The notes below the pieces were generated by a model that was not told the DNA's origin, did not search any database, and worked only from the letters and a program-made list of their open reading frames with translations. Source: Aeromicrobium chenweiae (GTDB taxonomy: Bacteria > Actinomycetota > Actinomycetes > Propionibacteriales > Nocardioidaceae). Taken from it: a DNA stretch of 64,000 nucleotides. Shown here piece by piece: positions 34,337-42,312 of the stretch. The translations under genes were made by a program, and so were the position numbers. How positions within the stretch are numbered: position 1 is the first letter of the stretch; each line of letters opens with the position of its first letter. The stretch lies in assembly GCF_003065605.1 (NCBI RefSeq), contig NZ_CP026952.1:1364001-1428000 (forward strand). The letters run 5' to 3'.

Positions 34337-34843
34337 TCAGCCGTGCGGCCACCCCGGAACGCTCGGGGATGAGTCGTAGGTGTGCTGCACGCGTCCGCCG
34401 TGGATGGTGCCGCGCCAGGCCTCGCCCGCCTCGCCCATGCCCTCGATGAACGTCTTGAAGTGCTCCAGCTCGGAGCGGAGCAGGCGCTGCACGACCGGCA
34501 GGAGCACGGTGTCCGAGTGCCACGGCGTCTCGAAGCGCACCTCGACCCGCACCGCGGTGCGGGCCGGTTCCAGTGCGTCGAAGGCGACCAGGCCCTCGTG
34601 GCGGAATCGGCGGTCCAGACTCCGCCACTCCACGCGCGAGTCGGGGTGCTGCTCCAGGGTCTCGGCGTGGAACTCGTGCCGCAGCGGGCCGTACCGCAGG
34701 GTCCAGCGGGTGATGGCGGGCCGCTCCTGGTGGACTTCCTTCACCACCGACATGAAGCGGGGGAAGGTCTCGAACTGCGTCCACTGGTCGTAGGCGGTGC
34801 GCAGCGGAACTGCGACCTGCACCGATTCCACAAGGGCACCCAT
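34337..34843 (-). CDS. SRPBCC (START-like) polyketide cyclase/dehydrase family protein
   Basis: 168-residue hydrophobic-ligand-binding protein of the SRPBCC fold, with the family pattern PLRTAYDQWTQFETFPRFM near the N-terminus, VEWRSLDRRF in the middle and a C-terminal helix. Often annotated as cyclase/dehydrase or coenzyme-Q-binding-like; the ligand is unknown. It lies 49 bp upstream of the YdeP gene on the same strand, with a likely shared transcript. Confidence 0.85.
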   Translation of the reverse strand: MGALVESVQVAVPLRTAYDQWTQFETFPRFMSVVKEVHQERPAITRWTLRYGPLRHEFHAETLEQHPDSRVEWRSLDRRFRHEGLVAFDALEPARTAVRVEVRFETPWHSDTVLLPVVQRLLRSELEHFKTFIEGMGEAGEAWRGTIHGGRVQHTYDSSPSVPGWPHG

Positions 34844-34938
34844 GAGCCGACGCTAATCCTCGAGCGCCGGTGATGACAGGGGTCGAAGGGCCCCCCGGTC
34901 CGGTCACGGGTAGAACGTTTCCTTGTGCCGAACCTCGT

Positions 34939-34972
34939 TCTATCAAAGTTTAAGAATCTATCCTTTGATAGA
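34939..34972. promoter_or_regulatory. Inverted-repeat operator before fic
   Basis: TCTATCAAAG (34939-34948) and its exact complement CTTTGATAGA (34963-34972) flank a 14-bp spacer, and a nested TCTATC-N4-GATAGA lies at 34957-34972. The AT-rich block is unlike its surroundings and sits 28 bp before the Fic ATG. The Fic protein has its own C-terminal helix-turn-helix, so autoregulation is plausible. Confidence 0.6.
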
Positions 34973-34999
34973 GTTGGCACCAATGAAAGGAATCGACTG

Positions 35000-36292
35000 A
35001 TGGCCAGGTGGGAGGACGCGCACTGGGAGTCCGCTGTCGACTCCGGGGTGCCGAGAGCCGGACAACGCTCGGGCCGCTACCAACGGTATGTGCCCGACCA
35101 CCTCGACGGCGCCGGCCTCGCGATCGACGGCACCATCTCCCGCCAGGTGTCGGCCGTCGAAAGAAGTATCCGGGCACTCAACCGTCCAGGCGCCGAGGGC
35201 CTTGGGGGGATCGCTCGTTTCCTCCTTCGTTCTGAAGCAATCGCCAGCTCTCGGATAGAGGGCATCGCGCCATCTGCGCAACAGGTGGCACTCGCCGAGC
35301 TTGGGCAATCGGAGGCGGTCCGAGGGATCAGCGAGCAAGCCCAGCTGGTCGCCAACAACATGACGATCGTCCGCGGCGCAACCACGGAACTGGTTGAGAC
35401 GGTCACGCTGACGGTCGAGCACATCGTTGACCTTCACCGAGCTCTGATGCCGCACGAGCTGCGGCATCACGGCCTGCGCACCGTTCAGAACTGGATCGGG
35501 ACATCGAGCTGGACGCCGATCGGCGCCTCCTTCGTACCGCCAGATCCTGACTGCGTCCCGGGCTGCATGGCTGACCTCGTCGACTACATCAACGGCGCTG
35601 CGCACGCGCCGCTGATCCAAGCCGCACTGGTGCACGCACAGTTCGAGACGATCCATCCGTTCACCGACGGCAACGGCCGCGTCGGTCGTGCACTCGTCCA
35701 CACCGTGCTCGCGCGCCGGGGTCTCACCGAGCGCGCGGTGCTCCCGATCAGCCTCGTGCTGGCCACCCTGCGCGATCGATATGTCACCGGGCTCACTGAA
35801 TATCGGCACACGGCACCTGCGTCCAGCGCGGCGGCGAGCGCCGCGGCGAACGGGTGGCTCGAGACCTTCATCGGCGCTGCGGAGATCGCGGTCGAGCAGT
35901 CCGAGGCACTCATGACACAAATCGACGCCCTCCGCGGCCAATGGCGGGATCGACTCACCGCACTGCGGGTGGCGACAGGTGTGCGACCGACTCCGCGCGC
36001 CGACTCTGCTGTGGCTCGGCTCCTGACTCAGCTGCCAGAGGCTCCAGTCGTGACGGCGACAACACTCGCCAAGATCCTCGATGTGTCCTTTCCCGCAGCG
36101 AGCGCCGCCTTGGAGGAACTTCGCCAAGCGGAGATCCTCACCACGACGTCCGTCGAACGTGGGGCCAAGGCCTACATCGCACGCGAGGTACTGGATCTCA
36201 TCACCACCTCCGAACGAGCGCTGGCGAGTACGCGGTTCGACACCAGAGCCTCGCAGCCGAACCGCGCAGTGCCGGCCCTGCCACAGGACTGA
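35000..36292 (+). CDS. Fic family AMPylating protein with C-terminal winged helix
   Basis: 430-residue Fic protein that likely transfers AMP from ATP to a protein target. Visible in order are an N-terminal helical domain with the inhibitory motif SSRIEG (83-88; the S-x-x-x-E-G pattern that occludes the ATP site), the catalytic HPFTDGNGRVGR (219-230) and a C-terminal winged-helix-like region (about 350-405, containing TTLAKILDVSFPAASAALEEL). The ATG at 35000 has AAAGGA upstream. It is preceded by a TATCAAAG inverted repeat. There is no antitoxin partner because inhibition appears to be built in. Class II Fic, target unknown. Confidence 0.9.
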   Translation: MARWEDAHWESAVDSGVPRAGQRSGRYQRYVPDHLDGAGLAIDGTISRQVSAVERSIRALNRPGAEGLGGIARFLLRSEAIASSRIEGIAPSAQQVALAELGQSEAVRGISEQAQLVANNMTIVRGATTELVETVTLTVEHIVDLHRALMPHELRHHGLRTVQNWIGTSSWTPIGASFVPPDPDCVPGCMADLVDYINGAAHAPLIQAALVHAQFETIHPFTDGNGRVGRALVHTVLARRGLTERAVLPISLVLATLRDRYVTGLTEYRHTAPASSAAASAAANGWLETFIGAAEIAVEQSEALMTQIDALRGQWRDRLTALRVATGVRPTPRADSAVARLLTQLPEAPVVTATTLAKILDVSFPAASAALEELRQAEILTTTSVERGAKAYIAREVLDLITTSERALASTRFDTRASQPNRAVPALPQD

Positions 36293-36376
36293 GCTCCACA
36301 CGTCAACGTTGTCATCACGGGACGTGTCCGCCGTCCGCAGAGATGACAGGGCTTTTCGGCCGGGGCGCACAGGGGG

Positions 36377-37175
36377 GTGGGCGGCCTGATCACGGTGGGG
36401 ACGAGGGCGGGCGGCTGGCCCGAGTTCCAGCACGGCGGTCCCAACGGGCCGTTGGCGGCCATGCTGACGGGGCTGGGGATGACCTTCCTGGCCAAGACCG
36501 TGAGCGACGGGCCGGCTCGCGGTGGCCGTGAGCGAGGACGGCCTGTTCCCGCCGCGGATCGCCCGGTTCTCCTCGGCCGGGGTGCCGCTGCGGGCCCTCG
36601 TGCTGAACCTGGTCGTGGGACTCGTGCTGCTGGCCGGCTTCCGGGACGGCTGGTCCGAGCTGATCGCCTACAACACCGGGGCCATCGTGCTCTCGATGTG
36701 CCTGGGCCCGATCACCGTCGTCGCGCTCCGGCGTCAGGTGCCCGACCGTCCCCGCCCGCTGCGGCTGCCGGCGTTGCCGGTGCTGGCGCGGTTCGTCTTC
36801 GTGGTCGTCAGCCTCATCGTCTACTGGACCGGCTGGGAGACGATGTCCAAGCTCACGATCCCTGTCGCGCTGGGTGGCGGCATCCTGCTGTGGCGGGTCG
36901 TCCGCGATCGGACGCTGGCCGACTCGCTCGATCTGCGCTGCCTCACGTGGCTCGGGCCCTACTTCGCCGGACTGCTCGTACTGGAGTTCGCCGGTCGATA
37001 CGGCGGTGGTCGCGACTGGCTGCCTGCGGGCATCGACCTGCTGACGGTCACCGCCTTCGCGCTCGCCATGTTCGAGTGGGGACTTCGTTCCGCCCTGCCC
37101 GCCTCGCAGGCGGCGGCCATGGTCGCGGAGGTCCTGCCGGTCGCCGAGGCTCCGCCGGGACACAAGCGTGCCTGA
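36377..37175 (+). pseudogene. Decayed amino-acid permease (APC family) fragment
   Basis: An intact C-terminal half (reading from 36522, AVSEDGLFPPRIARFS onward, about 217 residues with five or six helices) matches APC-superfamily permeases, entering at the loop where a normal protein would be mid-chain. A short upstream stretch in another frame (from about 36377, with a PNGPLAAML and FLAKTV segment) also looks like permease helix sequence. The N-terminal half is missing and the two pieces are out of frame, so the gene is probably inactive. No mobile element is seen at its edge. Confidence 0.65.
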
Positions 37176-37207
37176 GCCATGAGCTCGCGGTCCCGCGGCG
37201 GCCGACC

Positions 37208-37369
37208 TCAGCGCCCGAGGATCCTGCGGAGCCAGCTGTCGTTGTTGGGGTCGGCATGGCCGTTGCACCATTGGTCGGCAGGCACACCAGCTTTGACGTC
37301 GGCGACGTGCTGACCGCAGCCCGCCCAGGTGATCTTGTGGCAGGTCTTGCAGGTGGCGGGTCGACACAT
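37208..37369 (-). CDS. Small Cys-rich protein (53 aa)
   Basis: A 53-residue frame beginning MCRPATCKTCHKITWAGCGQ contains four N-terminal Cys (C2, C7, C10, C18) and a later WCNGH, like a small zinc-ribbon or metal-binding protein seen across actinobacteria. It starts 23 bp after the stop of the AhpD-like gene on the same strand, so it probably belongs to its operon and to the second CsoR/CstR regulon. No function is established. Confidence 0.7.
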   Translation of the reverse strand: MCRPATCKTCHKITWAGCGQHVADVKAGVPADQWCNGHADPNNDSWLRRILGR

Positions 37370-37391
37370 GTGGGGATTCCTTGTCTCTCGG

Positions 37392-37778
37392 TCAGGCGGG
37401 GGTCTCGTCGGCGTCCAGCGCGTCTGCGAACTCGCAGACGGCCGCGTACGCGCGAGCGCCGTGGATCGTCGCGGGGCCGCCGTGCATCAAGAACGTGACG
37501 CCGATGGCCTCGGCTGCTTGTTGACGAGTGGCACCGGCGCGGACGGCGGCCTGGGCGTGGGACGCCACACAGCCGTCGCAGCCCTCGACGACGCCGATGG
37601 CCAGGGCGATGAGCTCCTTGGTCCGGTGATCGAGAGCGCCGTCGGCGAAGGCAGCGGAGGATAGGGCGCCGAAGCCCTGGTAGACGTCGGGGATGGCCTT
37701 GCGCAGGCTGCGGTGCAGCGGCGAGAGCTCCTGCAGCACTGCCGTGCCGTGGGAGCGCTCAGTGTGGGTCGTCGTCAT
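37392..37778 (-). CDS. Carboxymuconolactone decarboxylase / AhpD-like protein
   Basis: 128-residue protein of the AhpD/CMD fold. The redox-type motif GCDGCVASH (Cys-X2-Cys, then His) is the AhpD-like active site, so a peroxidase-coupled thiol-disulfide role is more likely than a true decarboxylase. ATG 37778 starts at the conserved region; 37814 is also open. It is divergent from the second CsoR/CstR-type regulator and lies beside the paired palindromes. The Cys-rich small gene follows in the same direction. Confidence 0.9.
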   Translation of the reverse strand: MTTTHTERSHGTAVLQELSPLHRSLRKAIPDVYQGFGALSSAAFADGALDHRTKELIALAIGVVEGCDGCVASHAQAAVRAGATRQQAAEAIGVTFLMHGGPATIHGARAYAAVCEFADALDADETPA

Positions 37779-37814
37779 GCTGGTCCTTTCGAAGGTGGTC
37801 GACACGGCATCCAC

Positions 37815-37867
37815 TTAACCCCCGGGGGGATACGACTTCACCGTAACACAACCCCCTAGGGGGATAT
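37815..37867. promoter_or_regulatory. Paired C5-G5 palindromes of CsoR/CstR type (second copy)
   Basis: TTAACCCCCGGGGGGATA (37815-37832) and ACAACCCCCTAGGGGGATAT (37848-37867) lie between the AhpD-like and regulator genes, with starts 33 bp apart. They closely match the pair at 27121-27174, so the two regulators may read each other's sites. Confidence 0.8.
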
Positions 37868-37895
37868 ACGCTGTCTGGTGACGAAGGGAGTCCCC

Positions 37896-38156
37896 ATGAG
37901 GCTCGAGGCCGATGAGGTCAAGGCCATCACGCTGCGCCTGAAGAAGGCCAACGGTCACCTGGCATCGGTGATCCGGATGCTGGAGGAGGGTGTGGAGTGT
38001 GAGGACGCGCTCACCCAGATCGCAGCGGTCAGCAAGGCCATCAATCGGGGCGGGTATGCGCTCGTCGCCACGGGGCTTCAGCGCTGCCTGGTCGAGGGCG
38101 GTCCCGACAGTGTCGACGCCAAGAAGATGGAGAAGCTTTTCCTTGCCCTGGCGTGA
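37896..38156 (+). CDS. CsoR/CstR-type (DUF156) repressor, second copy
   Basis: 86-residue paralogue of the regulator at 27276. Cys35 and Cys64 are 29 apart and the metal-His position is Gly60, again the CstR pattern rather than CsoR. The core (IRMLEEGVECEDALTQIAAV, then VDAKKMEKLFLALA) is nearly identical to the first copy. ATG 37896 has GAAGGGAG upstream. It is divergent from the AhpD-like operon. Confidence 0.88.
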   Translation: MRLEADEVKAITLRLKKANGHLASVIRMLEEGVECEDALTQIAAVSKAINRGGYALVATGLQRCLVEGGPDSVDAKKMEKLFLALA

Positions 38157-38189
38157 CCGAGGCGGCGACAGTCGGGCGCAGGTGTCGGC

Positions 38190-38450
38190 GGGGGACCGAT
38201 CCGCAACGTGGATGCTGACCGGCAGCACCCGGCTCGACTCGCCGCACAAGACACACATGTCGTCGCGGTCCACACAGGGCTGGTCGACACCGAAATCGTC
38301 AATGGACAGCAAGGTCCCAAGCTCGCGCCCGCGGACCTGACGGGCGCCGGTCTCGACGCGGTCGAGTCGGGTGCACCAGAAGTGCTGGCCGATGGCTGGG
38401 CGAAGTTCATCAAGTCCCCGCGCCCCAAGCATCTGGGGCGTTGTGACCGC
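38190..38450 (+). pseudogene. C-terminal remnant of an SDR gene
   Basis: The frame from about 38208 reads VVAVHTGLVDTEIV, then APADLTGAGLDAVESG and EVLADGW. This matches the C-terminal part of short-chain dehydrogenases (HTGLVDT is the usual post-catalytic segment). The N-terminal cofactor and catalytic region is missing, so this is a remnant, cut off just after the second CsoR-type gene. The rest of 38157-38601 holds only a hairpin. Confidence 0.55.
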
Positions 38451-38508
38451 CGCCCTCGCACTGTCCGACTGAGGGGTGCAATCGTGGGGACACCCACATC
38501 AAGGACGA

Positions 38509-38567
38509 GAAACGGCGCCCGACGCTGGAAGGCGTCGATAGACGTCTTCCAGGTCAGGCGCCGTTTC
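38509..38567. terminator. Long hairpin after glnA
   Basis: GAAACGGCGCC (38509-38519) pairs exactly with 38557-38567, and an inner CTGGAAG/CTTCCAG pair extends the stem. It lies 35-93 bp downstream of the glnA stop and also downstream of the SDR remnant, so it could terminate both directions. Confidence 0.7.
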
Positions 38568-38601
38568 GGGCGTCTATCCGCAGGTCACCGAGTCCGGCGA
38601 C

Positions 38602-40023
38602 TCAGATGTCGTAGTACAGCTCGAACTCGTGCGGGTGCGGCCGCAGCTGCACGGGCAGGATCTCCTCGGAGCGCTTGTAGTCGATCCACGTCTCGATCAG
38701 GTCGGGCGTGAACACGTCACCGGCGGTGAGGAACTCGTGGTCGGCCTCGAGCGAGTCGAGCACCGCGTTGAACGAGGTCGGCACCATGTTGATGGCGTCG
38801 TACTCCTCCGGCGGCAGCTCGTAGATGTTCTTGTCGATCGGGGCCGGCGGCTCGATCTTGTTCTTGATGCCGTCCAGGCCGGCCAGCAGCAGCGCCGAGA
38901 AGGCGAGGTACGGGTTGGCCGACGGGTCGGGGCAGCGGAACTCGATGCGCTTGGCCTTGGGGTTCGCGCCCGTGATCGGGATGCGGACACACGCCGAGCG
39001 GTTGCGGGCCGAGTAGACCAGCGCGATGGGGGCCTCGAAGCCCGGCACCAGACGACGGTAGGAGTTGACCGACGGGTTGGTGAAGGCCAGCAGCGACGGC
39101 GCGTGCTTCAGGATGCCGCCGATGTAGTGACGCGCGAGGTCGGACAGTCCGCCGTAGCCGGACTCGTCGTAGAACAGCGGCTTGCCGTCGTTCCAGATCG
39201 ACTGGTGCACGTGCATGCCCGAGCCGTTGTCGCCGAAGATCGGCTTCGGCATGAACGTGACCGTCTTGTCGTTGGCCCACGCCGTGTTGCGGACGATGTA
39301 CTTGAACTTCATGACGTCGTCCGCGGCCTTGAGCAGCGTGTCGAACTTGTAGTTGATCTCGGCCTGGCCGCCGGTGCCGACCTCGTGGTGACCGCGCTCG
39401 AGCGTGAGGCCCGCGTGGGTCAGGTTCGTCATCATGTCGTTGCGCAGGTCGGCCGTCTTGTCGGTCGGGGCGACGGGGAAGTAGCCACCCTTGTAACGGA
39501 CCTGGTAGCCACGGTTGTCGTCGATGCTGTCACCGGTGGACCACGCCGCCTCGGACGACTGGATCTCGTAGAACGACTTGTTGGCGCTTGTGCCGTAGTT
39601 CACGCGGTCGAAGATGTAGAACTCGGCCTCGGGCGCGAAGAACGCGGTGTCACCGATGCCGGTGGTTGCGAGGTATGCCTCGGCCTTGCGGGCGATGTTG
39701 CGGGGATCGCGCGAGTACGCCTCGCCGGTGATCGGGTCGTGGACGAAGAAGTCCATCGCGATGGTCTTGCGGGCCTTGAACGGGTCGACGTACGCCGTCT
39801 TCACGTCGGGGAACAGGACCATGTCGGACTGGTCGATGGTCTGGAAGCCACGGATCGACGAGCCGTCGAAAGCGACGCCGTTCGACACCATGTCGGCGTC
39901 GAACGTGGAGGCAGGCAGGGTGACCTGCTGCTGGATGCCCGGCAGATCCGTGAAACGGACGTCGACGTACTCGACGCCCTCGTCCTTGATGAACTTGAAC
40001 AGCTCGTCGGGATTACCGAACAT
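38602..40023 (-). CDS. glnA: Type I glutamine synthetase
   Basis: 473-residue glutamine synthetase (glutamate + NH4+ + ATP to glutamine), the main ammonium assimilation enzyme. Typical features are the N-terminal beta-grasp, the metal-binding [10 protein letters not shown], the [11 protein letters not shown] segment and a [19 protein letters not shown] stretch near the ATP site. The conserved Tyr in [11 protein letters not shown] corresponds to the adenylylated Tyr of GSI-beta, so GlnE-type control is expected. A perfect GlnR-type box lies about 92-129 bp before the start. Synteny with lipA matches the mycobacterial glnA1 locus (from memory). Confidence 0.97.
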   Translation of the reverse strand: MFGNPDELFKFIKDEGVEYVDVRFTDLPGIQQQVTLPASTFDADMVSNGVAFDGSSIRGFQTIDQSDMVLFPDVKTAYVDPFKARKTIAMDFFVHDPITGEAYSRDPRNIARKAEAYLATTGIGDTAFFAPEAEFYIFDRVNYGTSANKSFYEIQSSEAAWSTGDSIDDNRGYQVRYKGGYFPVAPTDKTADLRNDMMTNLTHAGLTLERGHHEVGTGGQAEINYKFDTLLKAADDVMKFKYIVRNTAWANDKTVTFMPKPIFGDNGSGMHVHQSIWNDGKPLFYDESGYGGLSDLARHYIGGILKHAPSLLAFTNPSVNSYRRLVPGFEAPIALVYSARNRSACVRIPITGANPKAKRIEFRCPDPSANPYLAFSALLLAGLDGIKNKIEPPAPIDKNIYELPPEEYDAINMVPTSFNAVLDSLEADHEFLTAGDVFTPDLIETWIDYKRSEEILPVQLRPHPHEFELYYDI

Positions 40024-40114
40024 GTGGTGGCCTCCTCGACCGCGCAGCGGCCTTCGTTGTCGATACGGCAGGTAAGTGCGTCACTCACCGTAGCCCTGAG
40101 GCTATGGGTGCGCA

Positions 40115-40152
40115 GTTTCCCATCGGTCTCGCTATTGTTTCAGGAATGTTAC
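40115..40152 (-). promoter_or_regulatory. GlnR-type nitrogen box upstream of glnA
   Basis: Read on the minus strand: GTAAC-N6-GAAAC-N6-GAGAC-N6-GAAAC (plus-strand GTTAC at 40148-40152, GTTTC at 40137-40141, GTCTC at 40126-40130 and GTTTC at 40115-40119). This is the a1-b1-a2-b2 layout known for actinobacterial GlnR boxes, with exact 6-bp spacers. It predicts control of glnA by GlnR. Confidence 0.88.
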
Positions 40153-40199
40153 AAGTCCCCTCCGGCGGGTATTCGCGGCTCGCTCGCTAGGCTTCCGGG

Positions 40200-40580
40200 G
40201 TGGAGATTCCCTCGCTCGGTCGCCGTCTTGCCGCGTTGCTCGTCGACTGGGTCGTAGCCGCCCTGAGCGCCGTCGCGATCGCCGGGGTGAGCTATCCGCC
40301 GGCGCCGTTGGACGAGGACCCGAGCCAGACGTTCATCATCATCGCGTTCTTCGTCGTCGAGGTGGCCCTGCTCGAAGGACTCCTGGGCGCGTCGATCGGC
40401 AAGCGGCTGCTGGGCCTGCGGGTCGAGGGCCGCACGGGCGCCCCGATCGGGATCCCGCGGGCCCTGCTCCGCACGCTGCTGCTCAGCATCGTCCTGCCGG
40501 CGATCGTGATGACCGACGACAAGCGCGGCCTGCACGACCTGGCTGCCGGCTCCCGAGTCGTCCGGGTCGTGCGCGCCTAG
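40200..40580 (+). CDS. RDD family membrane protein
   Basis: 126-residue protein of the RDD family: R-L-A-A-L-L-V-D-W near the N-terminus (residues about 7-14), two or three helices, GKRLLGLRVE and a C-terminal DDKRGLHDLAAGSRVV. Function unknown. It is divergent from glnA, and an RDD gene between glnA1 and the DUF4191 gene is also the mycobacterial order (recalled). Confidence 0.92.
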   Translation: MEIPSLGRRLAALLVDWVVAALSAVAIAGVSYPPAPLDEDPSQTFIIIAFFVVEVALLEGLLGASIGKRLLGLRVEGRTGAPIGIPRALLRTLLLSIVLPAIVMTDDKRGLHDLAAGSRVVRVVRA

Positions 40581-40596
40581 CGATCCACCGGCAGCG

Positions 40597-41304
40597 TCAG
40601 CCGCGCATCGCCTTGCGCTGGCCCTTCATGCTCGTCGGCACGGGGCCGCGCGGCATCGGGGCGGCCGGACGCATCGCGTCGAGGGCCTTGAGCTTGTAGA
40701 TCAGGTCGGTCATCTGCGCCGGCTTGATCTTCTTGGGCAGCTTGTTGATGTGCTTGATGAGCTTGGTGAGGGGGACCTGGCCCTCCTCCTTGCCGACGAC
40801 GATGCCGATGACCGGCACGTCCTCGCCACCCACGCGGGCGTGCTTCTTGACCTCGGCGGCGAGCAGGCCGCGCACCGCGTTGGGGCTGCCCTCACCGACC
40901 AGGATGATGCCGGGGCGTCCGACGACGCGGTGCACGACGTCCTGGTTCTTGTTGAACGCGATCGCGGGCTTGACCTCCCAGCCACGGCGCAGCATCTGCA
41001 GCGCACCGGCGGCAGCGCCGCGCTGGCCCTCGACCTGGGCGTACGCCGCCTTCTCCGCGCGCCGTCCGAAGACGATCAGCACACCGAGCACACCGGTGAG
41101 GAGGGCGAAGAAGATCGTGATGATCAGCCCGATGGTGCCGTCGCCGAACAGCAGGTAGCCCAGCGTGCCGAACACACCCGCCACCACGATGAACGTCAGC
41201 AGAAGGATGAGACCGATCTTGCGGTCGCTCTTCTTGGTGATCGAGTACGCCTGGCGCATCTGGCCGAGGCGACCCTTGGCGGGGGTGGGGGCGGTGTTGG
41301 ACAT
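40597..41304 (-). CDS. DUF4191 membrane protein
   Basis: 235-residue protein of the DUF4191 family: a basic N-terminus, two adjacent helices (about 32-50 and 58-80) and a soluble C-terminal domain (from ALQMLRRGW to a basic tail). Function unknown. It lies just after lipA on the same strand, matching the Rv2219 position relative to lipA (recalled). A housekeeping role near lipoate synthesis is possible but unproven. Confidence 0.92.
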   Translation of the reverse strand: MSNTAPTPAKGRLGQMRQAYSITKKSDRKIGLILLLTFIVVAGVFGTLGYLLFGDGTIGLIITIFFALLTGVLGVLIVFGRRAEKAAYAQVEGQRGAAAGALQMLRRGWEVKPAIAFNKNQDVVHRVVGRPGIILVGEGSPNAVRGLLAAEVKKHARVGGEDVPVIGIVVGKEEGQVPLTKLIKHINKLPKKIKPAQMTDLIYKLKALDAMRPAAPMPRGPVPTSMKGQRKAMRG

Positions 41305-41314
41305 GCTTACCAGT

Positions 41315-42265
41315 CTACGGCGCGGGGGTTGCGGCGCCCATCCCGCGTCCTGACGCGACCGCCTGCTTGTACAGGTTGCCCGCCCGGTACGACGAACGGA
41401 CCAGCGGACCGGACATGACGCCGGCGAAGCCGATCTCGTCCGCCTCGGTCTTGAGCTCGACGAACTCCTCGGGCTTGACCCACCGCTCGACGGGGTGGTG
41501 CCGCTTGGAGGGACGCAGGTACTGGGTGATGGTGATCAGGTCGCAACCGGCCTCGTGGAGGTCGACTAGCGCCTGGGACACCTCCTCGCGGGTCTCGCCC
41601 ATGCCGAGGATCAGGTTCGACTTGGTGACCAGCCCGTAGTCGCGGGCCTGCGTGATGACGTCGAGCGAGCGCTCGTAGCGGAACGCGGGACGGATGCGCT
41701 TGAAGATGCGCGGCACGGTCTCGACGTTGTGGGCCAGCACCTCGGGGCGCGAGTCGAAGACCTGCTCGAGCAGATCGGGCTTGCCGTTGAAGTCGGGGAT
41801 GAGGTTCTCGACCCCGGTGCCCGGGTTGAGCTCGTGGATCTTGCGCACGGTCTCGGCGTACAGCCAGGCACCGCCGTCGGGCAGGTCGTCGCGGGCGACG
41901 CCGGTGATCGTGGCGTACCGCAGCTCCATCTTCTGGACGGACTCGGCGACTCGGCGCGGCTCGTCGAGATCGAGCGGGTCCGGCTTGCCGGTGTCGATCT
42001 GGCAGAAGTCGCAGCGACGCGTGCACTGCTCGCCGCCGATGAGGAAGGTCGCCTCGCGGTCCTCCCAGCACTCGAAGATGTTGGGACACCCGGCTTCCTG
42101 ACACACCGTGTGGAGTCCCTCGCCCTTCACGAGCTTCATCAGCTCGTTGTACTCAGGACCCATCTTCGCGCGGGTCTTGATCCAGGCGGGCTTCTTCTCG
42201 ATGGGGGTCTCGGCGTTGCGGACTTCGAGCCGCAGCATCTTGCGTCCCTCGGGTGCGATGGTCAC
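41315..42265 (-). CDS. lipA: Lipoyl synthase
   Basis: 316-residue radical SAM enzyme that inserts two sulfur atoms into an octanoyl group on lipoyl domains. The auxiliary cluster CX4CX5C (Cys55, Cys60, Cys66) and the radical SAM cluster CX3CX2C (Cys81, Cys85, Cys88) are both intact, and the C-terminal RSSY segment is present. Together with lipB and the lipoylated enzymes downstream it completes lipoate use. It ends 10 bp before the DUF4191 start on the same strand. Confidence 0.97.
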   Translation of the reverse strand: MTIAPEGRKMLRLEVRNAETPIEKKPAWIKTRAKMGPEYNELMKLVKGEGLHTVCQEAGCPNIFECWEDREATFLIGGEQCTRRCDFCQIDTGKPDPLDLDEPRRVAESVQKMELRYATITGVARDDLPDGGAWLYAETVRKIHELNPGTGVENLIPDFNGKPDLLEQVFDSRPEVLAHNVETVPRIFKRIRPAFRYERSLDVITQARDYGLVTKSNLILGMGETREEVSQALVDLHEAGCDLITITQYLRPSKRHHPVERWVKPEEFVELKTEADEIGFAGVMSGPLVRSSYRAGNLYKQAVASGRGMGAATPAP

Positions 42266-42312
42266 ATCACCAAGGGTACGCCTGTCGCGAAGTGTGCCCT
42301 AGGCTCGGTCGC

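Noticed and set aside
38509..38567. Riboswitch before or after glnA
   Set aside because: The element is a simple hairpin downstream of the stop codon, without conserved riboswitch features; a terminator explains it.
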